Of a stretch of DNA of 64,000 bases, positions 51,315 to 58,810 are shown piece by piece. Where the stretch lies: NCBI GenBank assembly GCA_017744365.1, contig JAGIBL010000002.1:62001-126000 (forward strand). The letters are read 5' to 3'. Each line of letters opens with the position of its first letter. The first letter of the stretch is position 1. The position numbers were made by a program, and so were the translations under genes. The notes below the pieces were generated by a model. It worked only from the letters and a program-made list of their open reading frames with translations. It did not search any database and was not told the origin of the DNA. Source of the stretch: Nocardioidaceae bacterium (GTDB lineage: Bacteria; Actinomycetota; Actinomycetes; Propionibacteriales; Nocardioidaceae).

Positions 51315-52419
51315 CGTCGCCTCTCATGGATGTCGTGACGGAGACCGCCGCTGTTGATTCGGCCGGGTGGCCGGGTGCGGGCGCATCGGGCGCCCTGGTC
51401 GCGCGCCCGAGCAGCGACCTGACCGAGAACTTGGGAGCTCCCTGCAGCTGAGCCAGCAGGACAGCGAGGACGAGCACCGCGCCGGTGATCATCTGCTGGG
51501 TGAACTCGTCGACCGCGGCGATGTTCAGCCCGGTCGTCAGCACGGTGAAGAGCGCGACCCCGAGGATGACGCCGCTGAGCCGGCCCACCCCGCCGCCGAT
51601 CGCGACGCCGCCGATCACCGCCGCGGCGATGGAGAGCAGGTCGAACGTCTGGCCCAGCGCGGCCTGGCCGATCCCGACCCGGGCCGAGAGCAGCAGGCCT
51701 GCGAGCGAGGCGAGGGTGCCGCACAGGGTGTAGGCGAGCACGACGATCGAGGCGACCCGGACTCCGGCGAGCCGGCTGGCCGCGTCGCTGCCGCCGACCG
51801 CGTAGATGTAGAGGCCGATGCGGTGACGCGAGGCGACGAACCAGGAGACCACCAGGACGCCGATCGCGACGAACGCCGCCGACGGCAGCCGCAGCGAGCC
51901 GCCGGAGGAGCCCAGCCAGCTGATGAAGTCGGGGTGGAGCCCGGAGACCGACTGGCCGTGCGCGAGCCGGTTCGCGAAGCCGGACAGGAAGGTCAGCATG
52001 CCGAGGGTGGCCACGAACGGGCTGATCTTCAGGTACGCGATGACGAACCCGTTGACCGCGCCGACCGCGGCACCGCTCGCGACGCCCACCAGGATCGCGG
52101 TGGCCGGCGACCCGCCGCCCTGCATCACCAGGGCGGAGACCGTGCTGGCGAAGCCCATGTTCGCCGCCACCGACAGGTCGAAGCCCCCGACGATCAGGGC
52201 GAACATCTGCCCGGCGGCGACGACGAACAGGATGCTGCCCTGCCAGACCATGTTGTCGAAGTTCGAGGAGCTGGCGAACGTGCTCCCCTGGGTCGCGATG
52301 AAGTAGCCGCAGAGGGCGACGAGGGCCGCGAGCACCTGGAGCTCCGTGCGGAGCTGCCGGGTCTGGGACCGCACCGCCGCCCACGCCGTCCCCGGCGAGC
52401 TGTGACGCTGTTCACTCAT
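51307..52419 (-). CDS. Sugar-type ABC transporter permease, RbsC-like
   Basis: Inner-membrane permease of 370 residues. RbsC-type blocks include AAGQMFALIVGGFDLSVAANMG, VNGFVIAYLKISPFVATLGML and YAVGGSDAASRLAGVRV. The ATG at 52,417-52,419 has no ribosome site; TATGCT seven bases upstream suggests a leaderless message. Its ATPase is encoded on the same strand at 53,254-54,765, with an XRE-cupin gene on the opposite strand in between, an unusual split of the transporter. Confidence 0.88.
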   Translation of the reverse strand: MSEQRHSSPGTAWAAVRSQTRQLRTELQVLAALVALCGYFIATQGSTFASSSNFDNMVWQGSILFVVAAGQMFALIVGGFDLSVAANMGFASTVSALVMQGGGSPATAILVGVASGAAVGAVNGFVIAYLKISPFVATLGMLTFLSGFANRLAHGQSVSGLHPDFISWLGSSGGSLRLPSAAFVAIGVLVVSWFVASRHRIGLYIYAVGGSDAASRLAGVRVASIVVLAYTLCGTLASLAGLLLSARVGIGQAALGQTFDLLSIAAAVIGGVAIGGGVGRLSGVILGVALFTVLTTGLNIAAVDEFTQQMITGAVLVLAVLLAQLQGAPKFSVRSLLGRATRAPDAPAPGHPAESTAAVSVTTSMRGDDE

Positions 52420-52440
52420 AATGTGAAGCATAACTGAACA
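52409..52440. promoter_or_regulatory. Nested inverted repeats at the permease promoter
   Basis: TGTTCA (52409-52414) and TGAACA (52435-52440) flank an inner TTCAC...GTGAA pair (52411-52427). On the minus strand the segment includes GTTCAGTTATGCT, which recurs exactly upstream of the M24 gene (56168-56180). TATGCT is the likely -10 box. The adjacent divergent XRE-cupin protein is the likely ligand of these sites. Confidence 0.55.
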
Positions 52441-52531
52441 CTCTGCCGTTCGTGTATGTTCCTTGTCAACACTTTGTGGCCCCTCGTCGCGAATCGTGAC
52501 CATCCGGCCGCTCAAGGCATAGGAGCTCGAG

Positions 52532-53233
52532 ATGACCGAAGGCCGAATCCCTGCCTCACCCTCGGCGCAGCCACGCGAAGCACTGAGCGGGGTGGGCGGC
52601 CGGCTGCGCTCCCGGCGCAAGGAGCTGGGGCTCGGCGTGCGCGAAACCGCCCGTAGAATAGGGGTTTCGCCCAGCCTCGTGTCCATGATCGAGAACGGGA
52701 AGGCGCGACCCTCGGTGTCCACCTTGTACGCCCTGGTGCAGGAGCTCGACCTGGCGCTGGACACCCTCCTGGAGGGCGGCGAGCCCCGTTCGGAACGGGC
52801 CGCGCGGGACGCCGCGGGACCCGCGGACGCGCATGCCGGCCCCCGGTTAGTGTCACTGAACGCAGCCACGCCACCCAGCACCCCCGGCAAGCTGCTCTCC
52901 GCGCCCCTGGTCCAGCGCGCCGACACCCGCGACACCCTCCCGCTGGAGGGCGGGGTGCTCTGGGAGCGCCTGACGCCGAGCGACGTGCCGGGCGGCGACT
53001 TCCTGCGGATCACGTACGACGTCGGCTGCGCGTCGTGCCCCGAGGGCACCTACCAGACGCACGGCGGGCACGAGTTCGGCTTCGTGGTCTCCGGCCGGCT
53101 CGCGGTCTCGGTGGGGTTCGAGACCATCGAGCTCGACGCCGGCGACTCGGTCTACTTCGACTCCTCCAACCCGCACCGGCTCGTCAACGTCGGGGACGTC
53201 CCCGCCGTCGGGATCTGGATGATCCACCCCTGA
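52532..53233 (+). CDS. XRE-family regulator with C-terminal cupin, third in window
   Basis: Regulator of 233 residues. HTH in residues about 22-77 (RRKELGLGVRETARRIGVSPSLVSMIENGKARPS); cupin in about 150-232 (HGGHEFGFVVSGRLAVSV and FDSSNPHRLVNVGD). TAGGAGCTCGAG before the ATG is a good ribosome site. It lacks the GCSTPPTT tail of the first two regulators and belongs to a different subgroup. It is divergent from the sugar-type permease and lies between that permease and its ATPase. Confidence 0.9.
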   Translation: MTEGRIPASPSAQPREALSGVGGRLRSRRKELGLGVRETARRIGVSPSLVSMIENGKARPSVSTLYALVQELDLALDTLLEGGEPRSERAARDAAGPADAHAGPRLVSLNAATPPSTPGKLLSAPLVQRADTRDTLPLEGGVLWERLTPSDVPGGDFLRITYDVGCASCPEGTYQTHGGHEFGFVVSGRLAVSVGFETIELDAGDSVYFDSSNPHRLVNVGDVPAVGIWMIHP

Positions 53234-53239
53234 GGCGCC

Positions 53240-53269
53240 CCTCGCGCTGCCGGCTACGGCAGCGCGAGG
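53240..53269. terminator. Strong hairpin between convergent genes
   Basis: CCTCGCGCTGCCG and CGGCAGCGCGAGG form a perfect 13-base stem with a four-base loop (GCTA) that includes the ATPase stop codon. It separates the convergent XRE-cupin gene and ABC ATPase and should stop transcription both ways or protect both 3' ends. No U-tract. Confidence 0.7.
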
Positions 53270-54765
53270 TGCAGCACGTCCTGGTACTGCGCGCTGCGCC
53301 CGTCGAGGTCGCCGACGACCCGGCCGCCGCGCATGACGAGGATGCGGTCGGCGAGACCGATGAGGTCCTCGAACTCCGAGGTCGCGATCACCACCGAACG
53401 CTCGCCCTCCTCCAGCGAGGAGCAGAGCAGGTTGCGGATCTCGGCCTTGGCGCCCACGTCGACGCCCTGGGTCGGCTCGTCGATGAGCAGCACCTTGGGC
53501 GAGGCCATCATCGCCCGGGCGACCGAGACCTTCTGCTGGTTGCCGCCGCTCAGGCTGCGGGCGTGCTGGAGGATGTCGCGGCACTTGACCGCGAACAGCG
53601 ACACGTACGACATCGCCAGCCGGCGCTCGACCCGGGTGCGCCGGACGCCGAACCAGGACCAGCCGTTCCCCGGGCGGGTGGGCAGCGCGAGGTTCTGGTG
53701 GATCGACATCCCGCCGATGACCCCGGCCCCGAGGCGGTCCGCCGGCACCAGGGCCATCCCGGCCCGGTAGGCCGAGCGCACCGAGCCGTTCGACGTACGC
53801 CGGCCGGCCAGGGCGACGTGCCCGTCGTCGTACCGGAGCTGGCCCGCCAGCGCCGCCAGCAGGCTTCCCTGGCCGGAGCCCTGGACGCCGGCGATGCCCA
53901 GCAGCTCGCCCGGCCGCACCTCGAAGCTGACCCCGGAGAAATGACCCGCGGCGGTCAGCTCGTCGACCGCGAGCAGGGGCGGTAGCGCCGGGTCGGGCCG
54001 GGCGCCGGCCCGCGGCTCGGCGTCGACCGTCTCGATGCTCCGCTTGGTCATCATCTCGATGACGGTCGGCCGGTCGTACCCGGCCCGGTCCAGGCGCCCG
54101 ACCAGCTGCCCGTTGCGCAGCACGCTGATCCGGTCGGCCAGGCGGGCCACCTCGTCGAGGCGGTGGGTCACGTAGACGATCGAGCGCCCGTCGTCGCGCA
54201 GCGCCTCCAGCCGGCTCAGCAGATGATCGGCGTCGGCGGAGGAGAGCACCGCGGTGGGCTCGTCCATGACCACCACCTGGCCGGTGCCGATGAGCGCGCG
54301 GGCCAGCTGGGCCAGCCGCAGCTGCGGCACGCTCAGCTGACGGGTCGGGGTGTCCGGGCTGAAGTCGCCGCCGACCTTGGTGAGGGCGCCCTGGACCAGC
54401 TCGCGCTCCGCCCTGGACAGGGCCGCGCGCCGGGAGAAGCGGCCCTCGAGGCCGAGCAGGATGTTGCGCCCGACCGCGAGGTGCGGCACGAAGACGACGT
54501 CCTGCGGCACCGAGGTGATGCCGGCGGCGCGGGCCGCGCGCGGCGAGCCGAGCCGGGTCGGGACGCCGTCGATCTCGATGTGCCCCTCGTCCGGCTGGTA
54601 GACGCCGGTGAGGATCTTGATGAGCGTCGACTTGCCGGCGCCGTTCTCCCCCAGCAGCGCGTGCACCTCGCCGGGCACGAGGGTGAAGCTGACGTCGTCG
54701 AGCGCGCGCACGCCCCCGAACCTCTTGTGGATGCCGACCAGGGCGACCGACGAGCTGGAGTCCAT
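53254..54765 (-). CDS. Dual-domain ABC transporter ATP-binding protein, RbsA/MglA-like
   Basis: ATPase of 503 residues with two fused nucleotide-binding domains. The first has Walker A GENGAGKST (39-47), signature-like LSVPQLRLAQLARAL and VVMDEPTAVLSS; the second has GVQGSGQGS, signature LSGGNQQKVSVARAM and LIDEPTQGVD. It follows the M24 gene by seven bases on the same strand and must work with the permease and binding protein at 50,241-52,419, although the XRE gene on the other strand separates them. Confidence 0.92.
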   Translation of the reverse strand: MDSSSSVALVGIHKRFGGVRALDDVSFTLVPGEVHALLGENGAGKSTLIKILTGVYQPDEGHIEIDGVPTRLGSPRAARAAGITSVPQDVVFVPHLAVGRNILLGLEGRFSRRAALSRAERELVQGALTKVGGDFSPDTPTRQLSVPQLRLAQLARALIGTGQVVVMDEPTAVLSSADADHLLSRLEALRDDGRSIVYVTHRLDEVARLADRISVLRNGQLVGRLDRAGYDRPTVIEMMTKRSIETVDAEPRAGARPDPALPPLLAVDELTAAGHFSGVSFEVRPGELLGIAGVQGSGQGSLLAALAGQLRYDDGHVALAGRRTSNGSVRSAYRAGMALVPADRLGAGVIGGMSIHQNLALPTRPGNGWSWFGVRRTRVERRLAMSYVSLFAVKCRDILQHARSLSGGNQQKVSVARAMMASPKVLLIDEPTQGVDVGAKAEIRNLLCSSLEEGERSVVIATSEFEDLIGLADRILVMRGGRVVGDLDGRSAQYQDVLHLALP

Positions 54766-54772
54766 GGGTGTC

Positions 54773-56113
54773 TCACTCCCCCCGGGAGGTCACCGCGCCG
54801 GAGCCCGCGGCGGTGTTCAGGTGCGACTGCGCGTTGCGGTTCAGGGGCATCGGGCCGTCCACCGTGAAGTAGCGGTGTCCTCCGGCGACCATCAGCTCCT
54901 CGGCCGGGAACTTGGTGATGACCTCGCATCCCGTCTCGGTGACGACGACCTCCTCCTCGATGCGGGCAGCCCCGATGCCGTCCGCGGAGGGCCAGTAGGT
55001 CTCCAGGGCGAAGACCATGCCGGCCTCCAGCACCTCGGGGTTCTCCAGGGAGACGAGCCGCGAGAAGATCGGCTTCTCCCAGATCGAGAGCCCGACGCCG
55101 TGCCCGTACTGCAGGGCGAAGGCGGCCTCCTCGTCGGCGAAGCCGAACTCCTGCGCGGTTGGCCAGGTCTGCACGATGTCCGCCGTCGTCGCCCCCGGCT
55201 TCACCGCCGCGATGGCGAGGTCCATGTACTCCCGCGCACGCGTGTAGGCGTCGCGCTGGTACGGACTGGCCGACCCGACGGCGAAGGTGCGGTAGTAGCA
55301 GGTCCGGTAGCCGTTGAAGCTGTGCAGGATGTCGAAGAACGCCGGGTCGCCCGGCCGGATGAGCCGGTCGGAGTAGACGTGCGGGTGCGGCGAGCAGCGC
55401 TCGCCGGAGATCGCGTTGACGCCCTCGACGTGCTCGGAGCCCAGGTCGTAGAGCTTCTTGGCCACCAGGCCGACGGCCTCGTTCTCGCGCACGCCCGGTC
55501 GCAGGAACTCGTAGAGGTCCTCGTAGGCCGCGTCGACCATCGAGGCGGCCTGGGAGAGCAGCGCGATCTCGTCGCCGGTCTTGATCCGCCGTGCCTCCAT
55601 GAAGATCTGCTGCCCGTCCACGACCCGCACGCCGGCCGCCTGCAGCGCGGCCAGCACCGGCAGCTCGATCACGTCGACGCCGAGGGCCTCGTTCCCGAGC
55701 CCGTGCGCGTCGAGCTCGCGCCGTACCTTCCGGGCGACGTTCTCGGCCAGGCCGGCGTCGGGGTGGAAGGCTCCGCGCAGCGTGGAGATGCCGGCGCGCG
55801 AACGGGTGCCCTCCTCGTCGTTGAGCCACGGGTTGTAGAGCTGGTGGTGCTTGGCGGCCGAGCCGAAGTCCCACAGGACCGGGTCGGCGCCGCGCATCAG
55901 CAGGGCGAACCGGATCATCTTGTCGACCGCCCACGTCCCGATGTGGGTCGAGGTCATGTACCGGATGTTCGTGAAGTCGAAGGCGAGGACCGCTCCCACG
56001 TCCGACCGCTCGAGCTGCTCACGGAGACGGGCGAGCCGCTCGTCGCGCAGCCGGTCGAAGTCGATGCGCTTCTCCCAGTCGACCGCCATCGTTCCGAAAG
56101 TCGCTGTAGTCAC
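54773..56113 (-). CDS. M24 peptidase-fold enzyme (Xaa-Pro peptidase/creatinase-like)
   Basis: Pita-bread-fold protein of 446 residues: a creatinase-type N-terminal domain (to about 170) and the C-terminal catalytic domain. Candidate metal ligands are in PGDPAFFDILHSFNGYRT, GHGVGLSIWEKP, GMVFALETYW and RIEEEVVVTETG. The GTG at 56,111-56,113 was chosen because AGGTGG precedes it at 8 bases; a GTG four codons earlier is possible. Members hydrolyse Xaa-Pro peptides, creatine or dimethylsulphoniopropionate. It leads the ATPase operon, so its substrate is probably imported by that system; creatinase-type C-N cleavage would suit the window. Confidence 0.86.
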   Translation of the reverse strand: MTTATFGTMAVDWEKRIDFDRLRDERLARLREQLERSDVGAVLAFDFTNIRYMTSTHIGTWAVDKMIRFALLMRGADPVLWDFGSAAKHHQLYNPWLNDEEGTRSRAGISTLRGAFHPDAGLAENVARKVRRELDAHGLGNEALGVDVIELPVLAALQAAGVRVVDGQQIFMEARRIKTGDEIALLSQAASMVDAAYEDLYEFLRPGVRENEAVGLVAKKLYDLGSEHVEGVNAISGERCSPHPHVYSDRLIRPGDPAFFDILHSFNGYRTCYYRTFAVGSASPYQRDAYTRAREYMDLAIAAVKPGATTADIVQTWPTAQEFGFADEEAAFALQYGHGVGLSIWEKPIFSRLVSLENPEVLEAGMVFALETYWPSADGIGAARIEEEVVVTETGCEVITKFPAEELMVAGGHRYFTVDGPMPLNRNAQSHLNTAAGSGAVTSRGE

Positions 56114-56152
56114 CTCAGGGTCCACCTGTCCACGCTCAGTTGTTCATTGTTA

Positions 56153-56180
56153 GTAAACGATTCGTCGAGCATAACTGAAC
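56153..56180. promoter_or_regulatory. LacI-type site and shared promoter element before the M24 gene
   Basis: GTAAACGATTCG (56153-56164) resembles the CGATTGC sites at 46,848 and 56,231. Next to it AGCATAACTGAAC (56168-56180) is identical over 13 bases to 52,427-52,439. On the minus strand the latter contains TATGCT, a likely -10 box, so the LacI-like site lies just downstream of the promoter. Confidence 0.5.
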
Positions 56181-56230
56181 GCCTACGCAGACGGAAGGGG
56201 TGGGCGCGGCCCGAACCACGCGTCGTTGCG

Positions 56231-56242
56231 GCAAACGATTGG
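56231..56242. promoter_or_regulatory. LacI-type operator before the LacI gene
   Basis: GCAAACGATTGG shares 11 of 12 bases with the site at 46,848 and lies 13 bases before the LacI ATG, immediately upstream of TAGGTT, a possible -10 box that ends seven bases before the ATG. Autoregulation and a leaderless message are likely. Confidence 0.55.
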
Positions 56243-56255
56243 TAGGTTGGCCGGC

Positions 56256-57281
56256 ATGGCAGAGCGGGTGAGGATCAGCGACGTCGCCCGTGCGGCCGGG
56301 GTGCACAGCGGCACGGTCTCCCGGGCACTCAACCCGGCCACCGCGCACCTGGTGAACGCGACCACCGCCAAGAAGGTCCGCAAGGCCGCCAAGGACCTGG
56401 GCTACATCCCCGACGTGCTGGCGCGCGGGCTGCGCACGAACCGCTCGATGACGGTCGGCGTGCTGGTGCCCGACCTCACCAACCCGATCTTCCCGCCGCT
56501 GGTCCGCGGGGTGCAGGCCGTCCTCGAGCAGCACGGCTACACGGCGCTGGTGGCGAACACCGACGGCAGCGCGGACACCGAGCGGAAGGTGTTCGAGACG
56601 CTGATCGGGCGCCGGGTCGACGGTTTCGTCGTCGCCACCGGTCTCGCCGACCCGTTCATCGCGGAGGAGGCCGCGAAGCGCGGTGTGCCGATCGTGCTCG
56701 CCAACCGCGGGTCGACCTCGCTGTCGCTGCCCGAGGTCGTCGGCAACGACGGCCAGGGCATCGTCGCCGCGATCGACCACCTGGTCGAGCTGGGCCACAC
56801 GGACGTGCTCTACCTCTCCGGACCCGAGAGCTTCATCACCAGCGTCGTGCGCACCGAGGCGTTCAGCCGGCGGGCCGCGCAGGTCGACGGGCTGCGGACG
56901 GAGATCGTGTACGCCGACGCGCTCAGCGTGACCGCGGGCGAGGCGTTCATGGAGCAGGTCCTGGGCCGGGATCCCCGGCCGACGGCCGTTGTCGCCGGCA
57001 ACGACCTGCTGGCGCTCGGCGTCTACCGGGCGCTGCACGCGCACGGGCTGCGCTGCCCCGAGGACGTCTCGGTGATCGGCTTCAACGACATGCCCTTCGC
57101 GGAGGACTTCGCCCCGCCGCTGACCACGGTGCGCGCCCCGCACCAGGCGATGGGGCTGGAGGCCGCGCGCCTGCTGGTCGAGGCCATCGGCGCCGACGGC
57201 CCGCAGCCCGCGGTCAGCCTCTCGCTGCCGGTCTCCCTCGTGGTGCGCGAGAGCACCGCACCGCCCCCGCGGAAGCGGTGA
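56256..57281 (+). CDS. LacI-family transcriptional regulator
   Basis: Repressor of 341 residues. The N-terminal HTH reads RISDVARAAGVHSGTVSRALNP, followed by hinge-like KAAKDLGYIPDVLARGLRTNRS and the periplasmic-binding-like sensor (VGVLVPDLTNPIFPPLVRGVQ, GNDLLALGVYRALHAHG, SVIGFNDMPFAEDFAPPLTTV). The ATG at 56,256 (MAERVRISD) was chosen over one 30 bases upstream because it sets the HTH at the usual distance. CGATT-type palindromes before this gene, the M24 gene, the Liv-type unit and the RidA gene suggest that it governs region 4. Confidence 0.92.
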   Translation: MAERVRISDVARAAGVHSGTVSRALNPATAHLVNATTAKKVRKAAKDLGYIPDVLARGLRTNRSMTVGVLVPDLTNPIFPPLVRGVQAVLEQHGYTALVANTDGSADTERKVFETLIGRRVDGFVVATGLADPFIAEEAAKRGVPIVLANRGSTSLSLPEVVGNDGQGIVAAIDHLVELGHTDVLYLSGPESFITSVVRTEAFSRRAAQVDGLRTEIVYADALSVTAGEAFMEQVLGRDPRPTAVVAGNDLLALGVYRALHAHGLRCPEDVSVIGFNDMPFAEDFAPPLTTVRAPHQAMGLEAARLLVEAIGADGPQPAVSLSLPVSLVVRESTAPPPRKR

Positions 57282-57291
57282 TCGCACGCCG

Positions 57292-57328
57292 CGGGGCGGG
57301 CGACGGCTCACGCACGTCACCCGCCCCG
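57292..57328. terminator. Hairpin between convergent LacI and RidA genes
   Basis: CGGGGCGGG (57292-57300) and CCCGCCCCG (57320-57328) form a perfect nine-base stem with a 19-base loop between the convergent LacI and RidA stop codons. A two-way terminator is likely. Confidence 0.55.
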
Positions 57329-57347
57329 GCGGATCCCCTTCGCGGTG

Positions 57348-57809
57348 TCACTCCCCCGCGACGGCGATGACCCCGATCTCCAGCCGCAGCCGCGGGTCGG
57401 TCGCCAGGCGCACGACCTCGACCGAGGCACTGGTCGGGATGTGGCCCTCGAACCACTCGGCCTGGTGCCGGTTCACGGTGTCCTGGTCCTCGCCGACGTT
57501 GGTGAAGAAGCGGGTCAGGCTCACCACGTCGCTCTTGGTGCAGCCGGCCGCCTCCAGCGCCTGGTCGAGGTGCTCGAACGCGATACGCACCTGGCCGGCG
57601 ATGTCGGTCGGCATGCTGTCGAAGACCGCCGGGTCGTGCGGGTGGTCGTGGTAGACCGGCGCGCCGGTGACGCCGCTGATGAAGACCAGCCGGGTGCCCG
57701 CGGCGACCTTGATGACCGGCACGAACGGACTGTTGATCGTCTCGTCGTATCCGGCGTGGTGGATGATCTCGCTGTTCGCCAGCTTGATCGTCGGGTACTG
57801 CTCGGCCAT
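57348..57809 (-). CDS. RidA/YjgF-family protein
   Basis: Single-domain RidA-like protein of 153 residues (RidA usually has about 130). GTRLVFISGVTGAP and DIAGQVRIAFEHLDQALEAAGCTKSDVVSLTRFFTNV fit the family. The arginine that deaminates enamines in true RidA is not seen at the expected place (HIPTSASVEVVRLA), so an Rid4-7-type function is more likely than imine deaminase. Two TGCA...TGCA sites lie upstream. It converges on the LacI gene. Confidence 0.85.
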   Translation of the reverse strand: MAEQYPTIKLANSEIIHHAGYDETINSPFVPVIKVAAGTRLVFISGVTGAPVYHDHPHDPAVFDSMPTDIAGQVRIAFEHLDQALEAAGCTKSDVVSLTRFFTNVGEDQDTVNRHQAEWFEGHIPTSASVEVVRLATDPRLRLEIGVIAVAGE

Positions 57810-57828
57810 GCGTCCTCCTGCTCATTTC

Positions 57829-57843
57829 TGCAATCGTGTGCAG
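57829..57843. promoter_or_regulatory. Palindrome before the RidA gene, copy 1
   Basis: TGCAATCGTGTGCAG contains TGCA-N6-TGCA with ATCG at the centre, related to the CGATTGC sites. It lies about 20 bases before the RidA start. Confidence 0.5.
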
Positions 57844-57885
57844 TCAATCCTGCCGTTGCATTTCCGCCGGGTCAAGGGTTGTCTT

Positions 57886-57902
57886 CTGCAGATCGATTGC
57901 AG
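57886..57902. promoter_or_regulatory. Palindrome before the RidA gene, copy 2
   Basis: CTGCAGATCGATTGCAG has CTGCA/TGCAG arms around GATCGAT and shares ATCGATTGCA with the LacI-type sites. It lies 57 bases from copy 1, between the LysR stop and the RidA start. Confidence 0.5.
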
Positions 57903-57919
57903 GCGTCAATCCTGACCCC

Positions 57920-58804
57920 CTACTCCGCGGGCGCGGCATAGCGCTCCCGCACGAAGGTCCCCAGGCGGTGGGCGAAGTCCGCGATGACCGCGCTCCCGGG
58001 ATGCCGCCCGTCCCACACCGCGACCAGCCGCACCGCCAGCGACCCCGAGGCAGTCCCGATGCGCACCGGACACAGGTCGAAACGTGGGTCGTCGGACACC
58101 ACGGCGACGCCACGGCCCGCGGCCGCCAGGGCCTGGGCCACCGTGCCGTTGGCCGCGCGGATGCGGGTGGGATAGCTCAGGCCATCCTGCGTGACTGCCG
58201 CATCCAGCGCGATCCGAGCCGTGTAGCTCGAGGGCAGGACGATGAGGGTCTCCTCGACCAGCTCACCCACACAGATCTCCGCCGACTCCGCCCACGGGTG
58301 ACCCTCCGGGACGTAGGCCCAGACCGGAAGGACCGCGAGCGGGGCGGACCGGTACGGCGCCGGCGGCCGGACGGTTCCGATCGCCAGATCCGCCCCGGCG
58401 TGCAGCACCTCGACCGGGTCCAGCCCGTCGCCGGTGAAGATGTCGGTGGTCGGCTCGCCCTGGCCGAGACTGGCCACGAACGGCGCGACGACGTCGGTCA
58501 GCGTCACCGTCGGCGCTCCGATCGAGAGCGTCTCGAGCCGCCCGCCGGAGTGGAAGGCCGCCGCCACCCGGAGGGACTCGGCACGGTCGAGCAGCTCTTC
58601 GACCAGCGGCATCAGCGCACAGCCCGCCCGGGTCAGGTGCAGGCGCCCGCCGACCCGGTCGAACAGCTCGACACCGAGCTCGCGCTCGAGCCCCTGCACC
58701 TGCCGGGACAGCCCCGGCTGGGCCATGTGCAGCTCCGCCGCGGCGCGGCTGACCGTGCCCGCGTGGACCACGGCCCGGAAGTACCGGAGCTGACGCAGTT
58801 CCAT
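57920..58804 (-). CDS. LysR-family transcriptional regulator
   Basis: Regulator of 294 residues. The winged HTH is at 1-60 (LRQLRYFRAVVHAGTVSRAAAELHMAQPGLSRQVQGLERELGVELFDRVGGRL); the rest is the two-lobed inducer domain. It starts seven bases after the APC permease stop on the same strand, so it is the last gene of that unit rather than divergent from its target, unusual for LysR proteins. It probably responds to the compound taken up by the permease. Confidence 0.92.
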   Translation of the reverse strand: MELRQLRYFRAVVHAGTVSRAAAELHMAQPGLSRQVQGLERELGVELFDRVGGRLHLTRAGCALMPLVEELLDRAESLRVAAAFHSGGRLETLSIGAPTVTLTDVVAPFVASLGQGEPTTDIFTGDGLDPVEVLHAGADLAIGTVRPPAPYRSAPLAVLPVWAYVPEGHPWAESAEICVGELVEETLIVLPSSYTARIALDAAVTQDGLSYPTRIRAANGTVAQALAAAGRGVAVVSDDPRFDLCPVRIGTASGSLAVRLVAVWDGRHPGSAVIADFAHRLGTFVRERYAAPAE

Positions 58805-58810
58805 CGGCGC

